64,000 nucleotides of DNA from Rhodococcus sp. B7740 (GCF_000954115.1 NZ_CP010797.1:4774001-4838000), one strand, 5' to 3'; positions 36,823 to 46,431 are shown, counted from the first letter of the stretch. Numbers and translations: made by a program. The notes: generated by a model from the letters alone, not told the origin.

Positions 36823-37574
36823 GTATCGGAACCTTGATTCTGCTTCGTCACGGCGAGAGCGAATGGAACGCGTCCAACCAGTTCACCGGTTGGGTGGACG
36901 TGCGACTTACCGAGAAGGGTGAGGCCGAGGGCAAGCGCGCAGGCCAGCTCCTCGCCGAGGCGGGCACCCTGCCCGACCTGCTGTACACCTCGCTGCTGCG
37001 TCGCGCGATCAGCACCGCCAACCTCGCACTCGACGCGGCCGACCGGCACTGGATACCCGTCGTCCGCGACTGGCGTCTGAACGAACGGCACTACGGCGCA
37101 CTACAGGGACTGAACAAGGCCGAGACCAAGGACAAGTACGGCAACGAGCAGTTCATGCTGTGGCGTCGTAGCTACGACACCCCGCCGCCGCCCATCGAGA
37201 TCGGCAGCGAGCACAGCCAGGACGCCGATCCGCGTTACGCCGATCTGGACAGCGTTCCGCTGACCGAGTGCCTCGCCGACGTCGTCGAGCGCCTGATCCC
37301 GTACTTCGAGGAGACGATCGTCGCCGACCTCAAGGCAGGCAAGAACGTCCTCGTCGCCGCGCACGGCAACTCGCTGCGCGCTCTCGTGAAGTACCTCGAC
37401 GAGATCTCCGACGCGGACATCGCCGAACTGAACATCCCCACCGGCATTCCGCTGCAGTACGACCTCGAGGAGGTCGACGGAAAGCTGAAGCCCACCAACC
37501 CGGGCGGCACCTACCTCGATCCGGAAGCAGCGGCGGCAGGCGCAGCTGCCGTGGCAAACCAGGGCGGCAAGTAG
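36819..37574 (+). CDS. gpm1: 2,3-bisphosphoglycerate-dependent phosphoglycerate mutase
   Basis: Gpm1 interconverts 3- and 2-phosphoglycerate in glycolysis and gluconeogenesis. The 251-residue enzyme shows the phospho-histidine motif [10 protein letters not shown] near residue 8, the [14 protein letters not shown] segment near 88, and the second catalytic histidine in [14 protein letters not shown]. It precedes senX3-regX3 as in M. tuberculosis (Rv0489). Confidence 0.96.
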   Translation: MSIGTLILLRHGESEWNASNQFTGWVDVRLTEKGEAEGKRAGQLLAEAGTLPDLLYTSLLRRAISTANLALDAADRHWIPVVRDWRLNERHYGALQGLNKAETKDKYGNEQFMLWRRSYDTPPPPIEIGSEHSQDADPRYADLDSVPLTECLADVVERLIPYFEETIVADLKAGKNVLVAAHGNSLRALVKYLDEISDADIAELNIPTGIPLQYDLEEVDGKLKPTNPGGTYLDPEAAAAGAAAVANQGGK

Positions 37575-37612
37575 CGCCACCTCCCGCAAACCGACGTTTT
37601 GTCGTAACTGCA

Positions 37613-37630
37613 GGTGAACGATCGAAGAAC
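37613..37630 (-). promoter_or_regulatory. Candidate RegX3/PHO box upstream of senX3
   Basis: On the minus strand the sequence is GTTCTTC-GATC-GTTCACC, two 7-base repeats spaced 11 bases start to start, the layout of actinobacterial PHO boxes. It lies 82 bases before the senX3 start, so autoregulation of senX3-regX3 is plausible. Confidence 0.5.
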
Positions 37631-37711
37631 ACTGCCGACGGGGACTATGACGACCAGGGAAATGCCTGCACCCTGCGTATGTGAGCTGTCCATCGAACGT
37701 ACGATTCCGGT

Positions 37712-38884
37712 GTGAGTGTCGCATCGGCCGTACTACTGGCTATCGCCGCGGCCTTCGTGGGATACCTCGTCGGCGGTGTTCTGATCCCGTACCTCAACAC
37801 TCGACACTCGGAGCGTCGCCGAGCCAGCTCCGGCCTGACGATGTCGCAGGTACTGGACCTGATCGTCCTCGCATCGGAGAGCGGCATCGCCGTCGTCGAC
37901 CAGTTTCACGACGTGGTGCTGTTCAACCCGCGCGCCGAGGAGCTGGGACTGGTGCGTAACCGTCTGATCGACGATCGTGCCTGGGAGACCGTTCTCAAGG
38001 TCCTGGCCGACGGAAACCCCGTCGAGGTCGACCTCAGCTCGAAGAACCCGAGAACCGGCCGCGACAAGATCGCCGTCCGCTGCGTCGCGCGCCTGCTGAG
38101 CAAAGAAGACAAGCGCTTCGTGGTGCTGTTCGCCGACGACGACTCGGAGCAGGTCCGGATGGAGGCGACGCGTCGGGACTTCGTCGCCAACGTCAGCCAC
38201 GAACTGAAGACCCCCGTCGGCGCAATGAGCCTGCTGGCCGAGGCGCTGCTCGAATCGGCCGACGATCCGGACTCCGTCCGGCACTTCGGCGGCAAGGTCG
38301 TCGCCGAATCCAAACGGCTCGGCAACATGGTGACCGAACTGATCGCGCTCTCGCGACTCCAGGGAGCCGAGAAGCTACCCGACCTCGAGGTGGTCGACGT
38401 CGACACCGTCGTCAACGAGGCGATGGATCGATCCAAGCTCGCCGCCGAGAACGCCGGAATCTCCGTCACCACCGACCACCCGAGCGGCCTCGAGGTCCTC
38501 GGAGACCAAGCTCTGTTGGTGACGGCCCTGGCCAACCTCATCCAGAACGCCATCGCCTACTCCTCGGACGGCTCGCCCGTCTCGGTGAGCCGAGCTCTGC
38601 GCGGAGACAACGTGGCGTTCGCCGTCACCGACCGCGGCATCGGCATCGCCAAGGCAGACCAGGAACGCGTCTTCGAGAGATTCTTCCGCGTCGACAAAGC
38701 TCGGTCGCGGGCCACCGGTGGCACGGGCCTCGGCCTGGCCATCGCCAAACACGTCGCAGCCAACCACAACGGCAGCATCTCGCTGTGGAGCAAGCTGGGC
38801 ACCGGATCCACCTTCACCCTCCAGATCCCTGCGTACTTCGAAGAAGAAGACGACGCTTCGGTTACAGAAAGAGAGAATCAGTGA
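37712..38884 (+). CDS. senX3: Sensor histidine kinase SenX3
   Basis: A 390-residue phosphate-starvation sensor kinase. There are one or two hydrophobic segments at the N-terminus (about residues 3-28), a PAS-like domain (about 50-150), the phospho-acceptor histidine in [14 protein letters not shown] near residue 164, then N, G1 and G2 boxes ([31 protein letters not shown]). It phosphorylates RegX3. Its stop overlaps the regX3 GTG by four bases. Confidence 0.95.
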   Translation: MSVASAVLLAIAAAFVGYLVGGVLIPYLNTRHSERRRASSGLTMSQVLDLIVLASESGIAVVDQFHDVVLFNPRAEELGLVRNRLIDDRAWETVLKVLADGNPVEVDLSSKNPRTGRDKIAVRCVARLLSKEDKRFVVLFADDDSEQVRMEATRRDFVANVSHELKTPVGAMSLLAEALLESADDPDSVRHFGGKVVAESKRLGNMVTELIALSRLQGAEKLPDLEVVDVDTVVNEAMDRSKLAAENAGISVTTDHPSGLEVLGDQALLVTALANLIQNAIAYSSDGSPVSVSRALRGDNVAFAVTDRGIGIAKADQERVFERFFRVDKARSRATGGTGLGLAIAKHVAANHNGSISLWSKLGTGSTFTLQIPAYFEEEDDASVTERENQ

Positions 38885-39570
38885 CCAACGTTCTGATCGT
38901 GGAAGACGAAGAGTCGTTGGCCGATCCACTGGCCTTCCTGCTCCGCAAGGAAGGCTTCGAGGCCACCGTCGTCGGAGACGGACCGTCGGCACTGGCGGAA
39001 TTCGACCGCGCAGGAGCCGACATCGTGTTGCTCGACCTCATGCTCCCCGGCATGAGCGGAACCGACGTGTGCAAGCAATTGCGTTCGCGCTCAGGGGTTC
39101 CCGTCATCATGGTGACCGCACGCGACAGTGAGATCGACAAGGTCGTAGGGCTCGAACTCGGTGCCGACGACTACGTCACCAAGCCGTACTCGGCACGCGA
39201 GCTCATCGCCCGCATCCGCGCAGTTCTTCGGCGCGGCTCCGACGCCGAGGTCGACGGTGGAGTCGACACCGGAGTGCTCGAAGCCGGACCGGTGCGCATG
39301 GACGTCGAACGCCACGTGGTGATGGTCGGATCCGAGCAGATCACGTTGCCGCTCAAGGAATTCGACCTACTCGAGTATCTGCTGCGCAACTCCGGTCGAG
39401 TGCTGACCCGCGGGCAGTTGATCGACCGCGTGTGGGGAGCCGACTACGTGGGCGACACCAAGACACTCGACGTGCACGTCAAGCGACTGCGCTCGAAGAT
39501 CGAATCCGATCCGGCCAAGCCGGAACACCTGGTGACCGTGCGCGGACTGGGCTACAAGCTCGAGGGGTAG
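38881..39570 (+). CDS. regX3: Response regulator RegX3
   Basis: A 229-residue OmpR/PhoB-type regulator of the phosphate-limitation response. The receiver domain has the phospho-acceptor aspartate in [13 protein letters not shown], with MVTARD and the [12 protein letters not shown] switch region. The DNA-binding winged helix covers about residues 130-228 ([24 protein letters not shown], then [17 protein letters not shown]). GTG at 38881 is the coupled start. Confidence 0.96.
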   Translation: MTNVLIVEDEESLADPLAFLLRKEGFEATVVGDGPSALAEFDRAGADIVLLDLMLPGMSGTDVCKQLRSRSGVPVIMVTARDSEIDKVVGLELGADDYVTKPYSARELIARIRAVLRRGSDAEVDGGVDTGVLEAGPVRMDVERHVVMVGSEQITLPLKEFDLLEYLLRNSGRVLTRGQLIDRVWGADYVGDTKTLDVHVKRLRSKIESDPAKPEHLVTVRGLGYKLEG

Positions 39571-39600
39571 AGCCTGCGGCAGGTGAGCGCTGAGCCTGCG

Positions 39601-39648
39601 GCATGTGAGCGGAAATTCGTAGTGGGCTACGAAGTTTCGCTCACGTGC
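39601..39648. repeat. Palindromic repeat A, copy 3
   Basis: Arms 39601-39622 and 39627-39648 match at 19 of 22 positions. It lies between convergent regX3 and the Rv0495c-like gene and includes the stop codon of the latter. A partial tandem copy of the left arm (GCAGGTGAGCG) occurs at 39579-39589. Confidence 0.8.
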
Positions 39649-40480
39649 GGCGCAGCCGCTCCGCCTCACGAGTGGCGGGATGCACCGCGATCAGACCGAG
39701 ACCCCGGCGACGCTTGCACAGCGACGCCAGTTCGTCGTACGCAGCCTTGCCGAGCAGCTCGGTCAACTCCGGCTTGTAGGACTCGAACACCTGCTTCGAT
39801 CCGACGTGCGCGTCGGGCGAGCCCGAGCAGTACCAGTGCAGATCGAGACCACCCTCGCCCCAGCCGCGTCGGTCGTACTCACCGATCGTGGTCTTGAGAA
39901 TCTCGGAGCCGTCCGGCCGCGTCACCCAGTCCTGAGTACGCCGGATCGGCAGCTGCCAGCACACGTCGGGTTTGACCTCGAGCGGTTCGATGCCCTTGCG
40001 CAGTGCCATCGAGTGCAGCGCGCACCCGATTCCGCCCTCGAACCCGGGTCGGTTCTGGAAGATGCAGGCACCTTTGTAGCGCCGCGTACGCAGCGACTGC
40101 TCGTCGTCGAGATCGTCGTATTCGACGTACCCCTTCTTGCCGAGACCCTTGTCCATGAGCTGCCAGTCCTGGGGGGTGAGCAACTTCACCGACTCGTCGA
40201 GCTTGCGCTTGTCGTCGTCGTCGGACAGGAACGCGCCGTGGGAGCAGCACCCGTCGTCGGGCCTGCCCTCGACGGTTCCCTGACATGCCGGAGTCCCGAA
40301 CACGCAGGTCCAGTTGGACAACAACCACGTCAGATCCGCGACGATGAGGTGTTCCGAATTGTCGGGGTCGGGGAACTCGACCCATTCTCGAGGGAAATCC
40401 ATCTCGACCTCTGCAGCGAACGGCTGCTGCTCACGACCTGCTGTCACAAACGACGACGGTAGACCCAGTACCGTGGGCAT
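39641..40480 (-). CDS. Cysteine-rich conserved hypothetical protein (Rv0495c-like)
   Basis: A 279-residue conserved protein; the M. tuberculosis counterpart in this position is, from memory, Rv0495c. It carries spaced cysteines that look like a metal or Fe-S site: [26 protein letters not shown] and [19 protein letters not shown] and LTWLLSNW are well-formed blocks. The start codon ends at 40480, directly abutting the divergent start of the ppx remnant. Its last six or so codons derive from repeat A. Function unknown. Confidence 0.8.
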   Translation of the reverse strand: MPTVLGLPSSFVTAGREQQPFAAEVEMDFPREWVEFPDPDNSEHLIVADLTWLLSNWTCVFGTPACQGTVEGRPDDGCCSHGAFLSDDDDKRKLDESVKLLTPQDWQLMDKGLGKKGYVEYDDLDDEQSLRTRRYKGACIFQNRPGFEGGIGCALHSMALRKGIEPLEVKPDVCWQLPIRRTQDWVTRPDGSEILKTTIGEYDRRGWGEGGLDLHWYCSGSPDAHVGSKQVFESYKPELTELLGKAAYDELASLCKRRRGLGLIAVHPATREAERLRRT

Positions 40481-40768
40481 GTGCGAATAGGGGTGCTCGA
40501 CGTCGGTGCAGACGCGGCTCGAGTCAACTCCTCGAGGCAACTCGTAGCGTTCGTATCGCGGATCATGGCGGCCGACCGTGCAGAATCGGTAGGTGTCAGC
40601 GCCGACGGGTCGCCACAACTGGCGGCCGGGGCTCTGGTCGCGGAGGCGAGCATGCGGGCATCGACAACGGAGTCACTCGAGATATGCCCGTGGGCGCTGA
40701 AGGAAGGTTTGATGTTGAGGAAGCTGGACCCCGAAACCGACGGCGATCTGGTGGGGAGTTCGAGATGA
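40481..40768 (+). pseudogene. ppx: Internally deleted exopolyphosphatase (Ppx/GppA) remnant
   Basis: The frame encodes 95 residues. The start RIGVLDVG is the first strand of a Ppx/GppA phosphatase, and the rest, from [10 protein letters not shown] through EASMRA to EICPWALKEGLMLRKLD, is the C-terminal end of the same family (M. tuberculosis Rv0496 is about 330 residues). About 240 residues holding the ATP/polyphosphate-binding fold are missing, with the frame kept. It cannot fold as an exopolyphosphatase. The stop overlaps the next start (ATGA), so coupling is retained. GTG start at 40481. Confidence 0.85.
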
Positions 40769-41919
40769 GCGACACCAACCCGGAGGACACCGGACAGATC
40801 TCGGTTGCCGAACTCTTGGCCCGAAACGGTCAGAAGACGAACCTGAGCGCGGGCGGTCGCCGTCGCCGTGGCGTCAAGGGCGGCATCTCCGTCGCCGAGC
40901 TGACCGGTGAGATCCCCGTCGTTCGTGACGAGCCCGGCAACCGCAGCGCCCCGGTTGTCGAGACCCCGGCCCCCGACGAGCCCGAGCCGGAGACGTCCGA
41001 CGTCGCTCCGGCAGCGCCGCAGAGCAACGATGCGGCCGAGGACTCTGCACCCGCCGCCGTCTCCTCGCGGCCACAGCCGGCTCGGCCGCAGAGCACTCGC
41101 CCCACCCCGTTCCAACCGGCAGGCAAGCGCGAGAAGCAGCAGCCGGAGCCGGAACTGTTGTCCGGTTCCACCACGGTTGCCGGTGACCTGCTGAACCGCT
41201 CGCACGACGACACCGAACGCGCCAGGCACCCGGTGGCACCGACGTCGGCTGCGACGCCGACGTCGGATCGGCTTCCGTACGGATCCACCCCGGCCGAGCA
41301 GGGTCGGACCCGCAAGCCGGTTGGCTTCCGCGCACCGCGGCAGGTCGAGGTGGCCGAGCCGAACACCGATGTCGCTCCGCGAGCAGCGGTCGTCGACGTC
41401 GACGACCTGACCAAGACCGTGGTGTCGCCGCGCCTCGCGCGCGTCGAGGACACGACAGCTGAGTCGGCGGGGGTCGAGACGTCCGCCGCCACCGAGGTCG
41501 TCGATCTCGTGAAGCCGGGGATCGACGACGAGCCGAAGACCGCGACCGATGTCGAGACCGACACGGCAACCGACGACGCACCGGACGCGGAGGCCGACAG
41601 CGCGACTGCGGCCTCGCGCACCGATCGCCGGGCAGCGGCGGTCAAGGGCAAGGGCGGTGCCGTCCGGCAATGGCTGGTGCTGATCGGTCAGGCCGTGGTG
41701 TCGATCGCTGTCGGCGCGCTGCTGTTCAAGGGCTTCGAGCAACTGTGGGACGTGCTGCCGTGGGTCGCGCTGGTGCTGTCGGTCCTGGTCATCGTCGGGC
41801 TCGTCGCAGTGGTGAGAATTCTGCGGCGCACCGACGATCTGATGTCGATCGTCATCGCGATCGCCGTCGGTGTCTTCGTCACGCTCGGTCCGCTCGCCTT
41901 CCAGCTCAGTACCGGCTGA
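40765..41919 (+). CDS. Membrane protein with disordered N-terminus and three C-terminal segments (Rv0497-like)
   Basis: A 384-residue protein. About 290 residues of Ala, Pro, Asp and Thr-rich disordered sequence precede three closely packed hydrophobic segments (WLVLIGQAVVSIAVGALLF, WVALVLSVLVIVGLVAVV, SIVIAIAVGVFVTLGPLAF). Near the N-terminus the motif ISVAEL occurs twice, each with nearby basic residues (GRRRRGVKGG). It overlaps the ppx remnant by four bases. The tail may bind a partner while the end sits in the membrane. Function unknown. Confidence 0.8.
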   Translation: MSDTNPEDTGQISVAELLARNGQKTNLSAGGRRRRGVKGGISVAELTGEIPVVRDEPGNRSAPVVETPAPDEPEPETSDVAPAAPQSNDAAEDSAPAAVSSRPQPARPQSTRPTPFQPAGKREKQQPEPELLSGSTTVAGDLLNRSHDDTERARHPVAPTSAATPTSDRLPYGSTPAEQGRTRKPVGFRAPRQVEVAEPNTDVAPRAAVVDVDDLTKTVVSPRLARVEDTTAESAGVETSAATEVVDLVKPGIDDEPKTATDVETDTATDDAPDAEADSATAASRTDRRAAAVKGKGGAVRQWLVLIGQAVVSIAVGALLFKGFEQLWDVLPWVALVLSVLVIVGLVAVVRILRRTDDLMSIVIAIAVGVFVTLGPLAFQLSTG

Positions 41920-41931
41920 GCCGGCACGCCG

Positions 41932-42774
41932 ATGGGTGCGCAGCGAATTCGGGTGGGACTGTCCACGGCCTCGGTCTACCCGCAGAACACCGAGGCGGCG
42001 TTCCGGTACGCGGCTGAGCTCGGGTACGACGGCATCGAGCTGATGGTGTGGGCCGAGTCGGTCAGTCAGGACGTCGACGCGGTGGCCGCGCTCTCGCGGG
42101 AGTACTCGATGCCGGTGCAGGCCATCCACGCGCCGTGCCTGCTGATCTCGCAGCGAGTGTGGGGATCGGATCCGGTCGCCAAACTCGCCCGTTCGGTCGA
42201 GGCGGCCGAGAAGCTGGACTCGGCGACGGTCGTGGTGCACCCACCGTTCCGGTGGCAGCGCAAGTACAGCGACGGCTTCGCCGATCAGGTCGCCGAACTC
42301 GAAGCGAACTCCCACGTTGTGGTCGCCGTCGAGAACATGTTCCCGATGCGGGCCGACCGCTTCTTCGGGCGCAAGGAGAAATCCGCACAGCGACTCGAAC
42401 GACGCGGTGGTCCGGGCGCAGCCCTGTCGGCGTTCTCGCCGTCGTACGACCCGACCGACGTCGGCCACGATCACTACACGCTCGACCTCTCGCACACCGC
42501 CACCGCAGGCTCGGACGCGCTCGAGATGCTCGACCGGATGGGCGAGGGCATCGCGCACCTGCATCTGGCCGACGGCCGGGGCGCATCGGTCGACGAGCAT
42601 CTGATCCCCGGTCACGGCAGCCAGCCGTGTGTCGAGGTGTGCACCGAACTGGTGCGCCGCGGCTTCGAAGGTCAGGCAGTGATCGAGATCAACACGCAGA
42701 ACGCGCGCACGGTCCCCGAACGATCGTCGATGCTCGGACAAGCACTGCAGTTCTCCCGCGCACACCTGTCCTGA
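41932..42774 (+). CDS. Sugar phosphate isomerase/epimerase (xylose-isomerase-like TIM barrel)
   Basis: A 280-residue AP-endonuclease-2/xylose-isomerase-like barrel (counterpart Rv0498). Metal-ligand regions visible are VVHPPFRW, AVENMFPM (Glu), LDLSHTATAG (His), HLHLADG and VIEINTQNAR (Glu near the C-terminus). The fold is confident; the substrate is not. It follows the membrane protein by 12 bases and precedes the thioesterase-like gene. Confidence 0.87.
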   Translation: MGAQRIRVGLSTASVYPQNTEAAFRYAAELGYDGIELMVWAESVSQDVDAVAALSREYSMPVQAIHAPCLLISQRVWGSDPVAKLARSVEAAEKLDSATVVVHPPFRWQRKYSDGFADQVAELEANSHVVVAVENMFPMRADRFFGRKEKSAQRLERRGGPGAALSAFSPSYDPTDVGHDHYTLDLSHTATAGSDALEMLDRMGEGIAHLHLADGRGASVDEHLIPGHGSQPCVEVCTELVRRGFEGQAVIEINTQNARTVPERSSMLGQALQFSRAHLS

Positions 42775-42796
42775 GGCCGCCGGTAAGTTGTCGTCA

Positions 42797-43654
42797 ATGA
42801 GTTCCGCCAGCCCCTTCAAGGCCGCCACCACCCTGACCGCGCTCGAGGTCGACGCCGACACCGCATCGTTCGCGGGCGCGATCGACTCCACCTGGACCAT
42901 CGGTCCCAAGGTGCACGGCGGCGCGATGCTCGCGGTCTGCGCCGCAGCAGCGCGTCAGCAGATCGTAGGGACCGACCCGGAGCAGGCCGAGATCCAGCCG
43001 CTCGCAGTGAGCGTCAGCTACCTGGCCGCACCCGATCCCGGCGAGGTAGCGCTGACGACCATCGTGCGCAAGCGCGGTCGCCAGGTCTCCCACGTCGACG
43101 TCGAGCTCACCCAGGCCGGACGCGTTGCCGTGCGGGCGGTGGTGACCCTCGGTCGTCCGGACTCCGACGAACCCCACCACGAGACACCGACGTCGTTGTC
43201 GTCGATGGCCGTCGAACCTCCCGCCGAGACACTCGCGGTGGCAGGCGATCATCCGATGGCGTCCGTCGTGCACGTCGCCAAGGGCTGCGAAATGCGTATC
43301 GACGCATCGTCGGCGTCGTTCCTGACCGGTCAGCAGGGCGAGGCGGAGATTCGATTGTGGGTGCGCCCCTTCGCGGGCGACGAGGCCGACGTCGACACCG
43401 CCGTGCTGTTCGCGCTGATGACCGGAGACATCTCGGCCCCAGTGACCATGAACCGCGGAATGTTCGGTTGGGCTCCGACCGTGCAGCTGACGACCTACCT
43501 GCGACGCCGTCCGGCACCGGGGTGGCTGCGCGTGGCGGCGACCAGCACCGTCATCGGCAGCACCTGGTTCGAGGAGGACCACGTGGTGCTGGATTCGACC
43601 GGTGCCGTCGTGGTGCAGAGCAGACAGTTGGCGATGGTGCCGCGCTCGAACTGA
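42797..43654 (+). CDS. Thioesterase-superfamily protein (Rv0499-like)
   Basis: A 285-residue protein with a double hot-dog layout as in acyl-CoA thioesterases: WTIGPKVHGGAMLAVCAAAA near residue 33 for the first domain and GMFGWAPTVQLTTYLRRRPAPGWL near 220 for the second. It has VVVQSRQLAMVPR at the C-terminus, typical of this family. The ATG at 42797 is used; a TTG three codons earlier is possible. Substrate unknown. Confidence 0.82.
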   Translation: MSSASPFKAATTLTALEVDADTASFAGAIDSTWTIGPKVHGGAMLAVCAAAARQQIVGTDPEQAEIQPLAVSVSYLAAPDPGEVALTTIVRKRGRQVSHVDVELTQAGRVAVRAVVTLGRPDSDEPHHETPTSLSSMAVEPPAETLAVAGDHPMASVVHVAKGCEMRIDASSASFLTGQQGEAEIRLWVRPFAGDEADVDTAVLFALMTGDISAPVTMNRGMFGWAPTVQLTTYLRRRPAPGWLRVAATSTVIGSTWFEEDHVVLDSTGAVVVQSRQLAMVPRSN

Positions 43655-43673
43655 CATGGCAGGCTTGGCGTCC

Positions 43674-44489
43674 ATGACGAGAATTGCAGTGATCGGCGGC
43701 GGACGGATCGGCGAGGCGTTGATTGCGGGACTCCTCGAGTCCGGCCACGCTGTGCGCGATCTGGTGGTCGCCGAGAAGTCCGAGGCCCGCGCCAAGGAGA
43801 TCGCCGAGGAATTCGGAGTACTGACCACCACCGTCGGCGACGCATCCGAGGGTGCCGACGTGATCGTGCTGGCGGTCAAGCCGGCCGACGTCGAAGCGGC
43901 ACTGAACGAGATCACGAAGATCGAACTCGACGGCGATCGCGAACAACTCATCGTCTCGCTGGCCGCAGGCGTCCCCACCGCCAAGTTCGAGCCCAAGCTC
44001 CCCGCCGGTTTCCCGGTCGTTCGGGTCATGCCCAACACCCCGATGTTGGTGGGGGAGGGCGTCAGCGTGTTGGCACCGGGCAAGTACGCCCGCGCCGAGC
44101 ACCTCGAACTGGTGCGCTCGATCCTCTCGGCCGTCGGCAAGGTAATCGTGGTCAAGGAGAATCAGCTCGACGCCGTGACGGCCGTGTCCGGCTCCGGCCC
44201 GGCCTATTTCTTCCTGGTGGCCGAGGCCATGATCGACGCGGGAGTAGGCCTGGGATTGAGCCGCGACGTGGCGTCGGCGCTCGTGGTTCAGACGATGGTG
44301 GGGTCGGGGGCGATGCTCGATCGCTCCGACGAGAGCGCGAGCGAGCTCCGATACGCCGTGACTTCTCCGGGCGGAACCACCGCCGCTGCGGTGCGCGAAC
44401 TGGAGAGAAACGGCCTCCGAGCAGCGTTTTTCGATGCCCTCGGTGCCGCGAATGCCCGATCCGTTGAGATGGGCATCACAGCAGAATAA
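43674..44489 (+). CDS. proC: pyrroline-5-carboxylate reductase
   Basis: ProC reduces 1-pyrroline-5-carboxylate to proline with NAD(P)H. The 271-residue protein has the Rossmann start IAVIGGGRIGEALIAGLL, the VMPNTPMLVGEG loop near residue 118, and the C-terminal family signature VTSPGGTTAAAVRELERNG. Start at 43674; an ATG at 43656 would add six residues. Position matches Rv0500. Confidence 0.95.
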   Translation: MTRIAVIGGGRIGEALIAGLLESGHAVRDLVVAEKSEARAKEIAEEFGVLTTTVGDASEGADVIVLAVKPADVEAALNEITKIELDGDREQLIVSLAAGVPTAKFEPKLPAGFPVVRVMPNTPMLVGEGVSVLAPGKYARAEHLELVRSILSAVGKVIVVKENQLDAVTAVSGSGPAYFFLVAEAMIDAGVGLGLSRDVASALVVQTMVGSGAMLDRSDESASELRYAVTSPGGTTAAAVRELERNGLRAAFFDALGAANARSVEMGITAE

Positions 44490-44616
44490 AAAATCTTTTC
44501 CCCACTCCCGTCGCAGTAACCCCATCTGTCCCTATAGGCTCGGGGGCAGCACGTGCGTGTCTGTTCGGCAGGAGGGGAAGCCTGCCGCATGAGACGTGCC
44601 GGAGGTATGTGGATTG

Positions 44617-44853
44617 ATGGCGTCTATAAACAAGCCGTCCAAGGGTTCGTCCCCGGACGGTCAACCGGCTCTGGCCGGAACGCAGTTCCTCACGGTCGCC
44701 GAAGTGGCGACGCTGATGAGGGTTTCGAAAATGACCGTGTACCGACTGGTGCACGGCGGAGAATTGCCCGCCGTACGAGTGGGTCGATCTTTTCGTGTGC
44801 ACGCCAAGGCGGTCCACGACTATCTCGAGACCTCGTACTTCGACGCAGGCTAG
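44617..44853 (+). CDS. Small helix-turn-helix (excisionase-like) DNA-binding protein
   Basis: A 78-residue protein whose C-terminal half is a winged HTH: FLTVAEVATLMRVSKMTVYRL for helices 2-3 and VGRSFRVHAKAVHDYLE after. It resembles excisionase/MerR-type domains and the M. tuberculosis Rv0500A product, which lies next to proC. ATG at 44617 is preferred; a TTG directly before it fits the GGAGG at 44601 better. Targets unknown. Confidence 0.85.
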   Translation: MASINKPSKGSSPDGQPALAGTQFLTVAEVATLMRVSKMTVYRLVHGGELPAVRVGRSFRVHAKAVHDYLETSYFDAG

Positions 44854-45057
44854 TAGTGCACGTGGGGCCGGTTTCGTAAGTCCTGGTTCACACCGGTAGG
44901 ATTGGCGCTCGTCGTGCCAGCCAGCCGGTGTGTAGCCGTGGGCGAGTACGTGGCCCCAGCGCCAGCTCGGTGACCGCAGCCCCAGGGCTTGGTTGTCAGG
45001 TAGGCGTACGCAAACGGCGTGCGCGAAAACGCTAGAGAAGAACGTGAGGACACCCGC

Positions 45058-45159
45058 ATGGGTTCAGTGATCAAGAAGCGTCGCAAGCGCATGTCGAAGA
45101 AGAAGCACCGCAAGCTGCTTCGTCGTACCCGCGTGCAGCGCAGGAAACTCGGCAAATAA
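45058..45159 (+). CDS. Small ribosomal protein bS22 (AURKAIP1/COX24-like, 33 residues)
   Basis: A 33-residue, very basic protein ([20 protein letters not shown] then [13 protein letters not shown]). It is the actinobacterial mini-protein found on the small ribosomal subunit in mycobacteria, encoded here after the HTH gene as in Rv0500B. GTGAGGA lies about 8 bases before the ATG. It is far too short for usual gene finders, but the sequence is unmistakable. A strong terminator follows. Confidence 0.92.
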
Positions 45160-45180
45160 GCCTGCCGTCATCTGCTTCAC

Positions 45181-45216
45181 GAAGAAGCCCGTCACCGTCG
45201 GTGGCGGGCTTCTTCC
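45181..45216 (+). terminator. Rho-independent-like terminator after the bS22 gene
   Basis: GAAGAAGCCCGTCACC and GGTGGCGGGCTTCTTC pair at all but one wobble position around a short loop. It sits 22 bases after the bS22 stop. Confidence 0.8.
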
Positions 45217-45303
45217 GTTCGAAGAACGGGCTTTGCTTCTCACCCACCCGGACACCTGCTGATCCAGTAGGCTTTGCAGCGGAACCGACGTTGGGGGTGC
45301 GCA

Positions 45304-46431
45304 GTGAGTCCGAGCGATCGTGGATCGACCGCGCCCCGAGTGGTCCTCGTGACCGGAGCGAGTCGATTCCTCGGCGGTTACCTCGTCACCAGGCTGGCCC
45401 AGAATCCGAACGTCGAGCGCGTCATCGCCGTCGACGCCGTGTCTCCGAGCAAGGATCTGCTGCGCCGGATGGGTCGCGCAGAATTCGTCCGCGCCGACAT
45501 TCGTAATCCGCTGATCGGCAAAGTGATTCGCAATGCTGGCGTCGATACCGTCGTGCACGCAGCGACCGTCGCCAAGCCTCCGAAATCCGGTGGCCGCGCG
45601 ACGATGAAGGACCTCAACGTCATCGGCGCGATGCAGCTGTTCGCGGTCTGCCAGAAGTCACCGACCGTCGAGAGGGTCGTACTGCGTTCGTCGTCCTCGG
45701 TGTACGGCTGCAGCGCGAAGGACCCCGTGCAATTCACCGAGGAGATGAGTGCCCGACGCCCCCCGAGCGGTGCGTACGCGCGGGACACGATCGACATCGA
45801 GGGATACCTACGTGGCCTCGGCCGTCGACGACCGGACATCGCGGTGTCGATCCTGCGCATGGCACCGCTGATCGGTCCGCGACTGAACGGCACCATCTCG
45901 CGCTACATGACCTCGCCGCTGATCCCCAGCATCGTCGGTCGCGACGCCCGCATGCAGTTGCTGCACGAAGAGGACGCCCTGGCTGCCCTCGAGCGCGCCA
46001 CTCTCGGCGGGTCGGCGGGCACGTTCAACATCGGAGCCGACGGCACGATCATGCTCTCCCAGGCGATTCGCCGAGCCGGCCGCGTTCAGGTGCCGGTACC
46101 GTTCCCCCTCTTCAAGAGCGTCGGCCGCGCCCTGATGGGCGGCATGATGCGCGAGTTCACCACCGAGCAACTCGACTACTTCCACTTCGGCTGCGGACTC
46201 GACACCACCCGCATGCGGTCCGTCCTGGGATTCGAGCCGCGGTGGACCACGGTTCAGGCATTCGACGACTTCGTCCGAGGCGCAGCGCTGCGGCCGGTCA
46301 TCAGAACCGAATGGGTGGACAGCGTCGAGGATCGACTGGTCTCGGCCGTCGAGACGGGCGCGTCCACGGCGCGTGCACTGGCAGCACTGCCGCGTTCCGG
46401 AGCGGTACGTAGTTCGGGAGGGGACGGGTGA
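45304..46431 (+). CDS. NAD(P)-binding epimerase-like protein (Rv0501 type)
   Basis: A 375-residue extended SDR. The Rossmann motif is VTGASRFLGGYL near residue 17. The expected catalytic YxxxK is replaced by YARDT, so the conserved lysine is missing and normal epimerase chemistry is doubtful. A long C-terminus (after RWTTVQAFDDF) ends in Ala/Ser-rich sequence. GTG at 45304 is used. The stop overlaps the next gene (GTGA). It may be a structural or binding protein in phospholipid metabolism given its partner. Confidence 0.85.
   Translation: MSPSDRGSTAPRVVLVTGASRFLGGYLVTRLAQNPNVERVIAVDAVSPSKDLLRRMGRAEFVRADIRNPLIGKVIRNAGVDTVVHAATVAKPPKSGGRATMKDLNVIGAMQLFAVCQKSPTVERVVLRSSSSVYGCSAKDPVQFTEEMSARRPPSGAYARDTIDIEGYLRGLGRRRPDIAVSILRMAPLIGPRLNGTISRYMTSPLIPSIVGRDARMQLLHEEDALAALERATLGGSAGTFNIGADGTIMLSQAIRRAGRVQVPVPFPLFKSVGRALMGGMMREFTTEQLDYFHFGCGLDTTRMRSVLGFEPRWTTVQAFDDFVRGAALRPVIRTEWVDSVEDRLVSAVETGASTARALAALPRSGAVRSSGGDG

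Noticed and set aside
40444..42909. An 821-codon open frame on the minus strand
   Set aside because: It is antisense to the ppx remnant, the Rv0497-like and Rv0498-like genes; long antisense frames are expected at this GC content, and its protein is arginine/valine-rich without domains.
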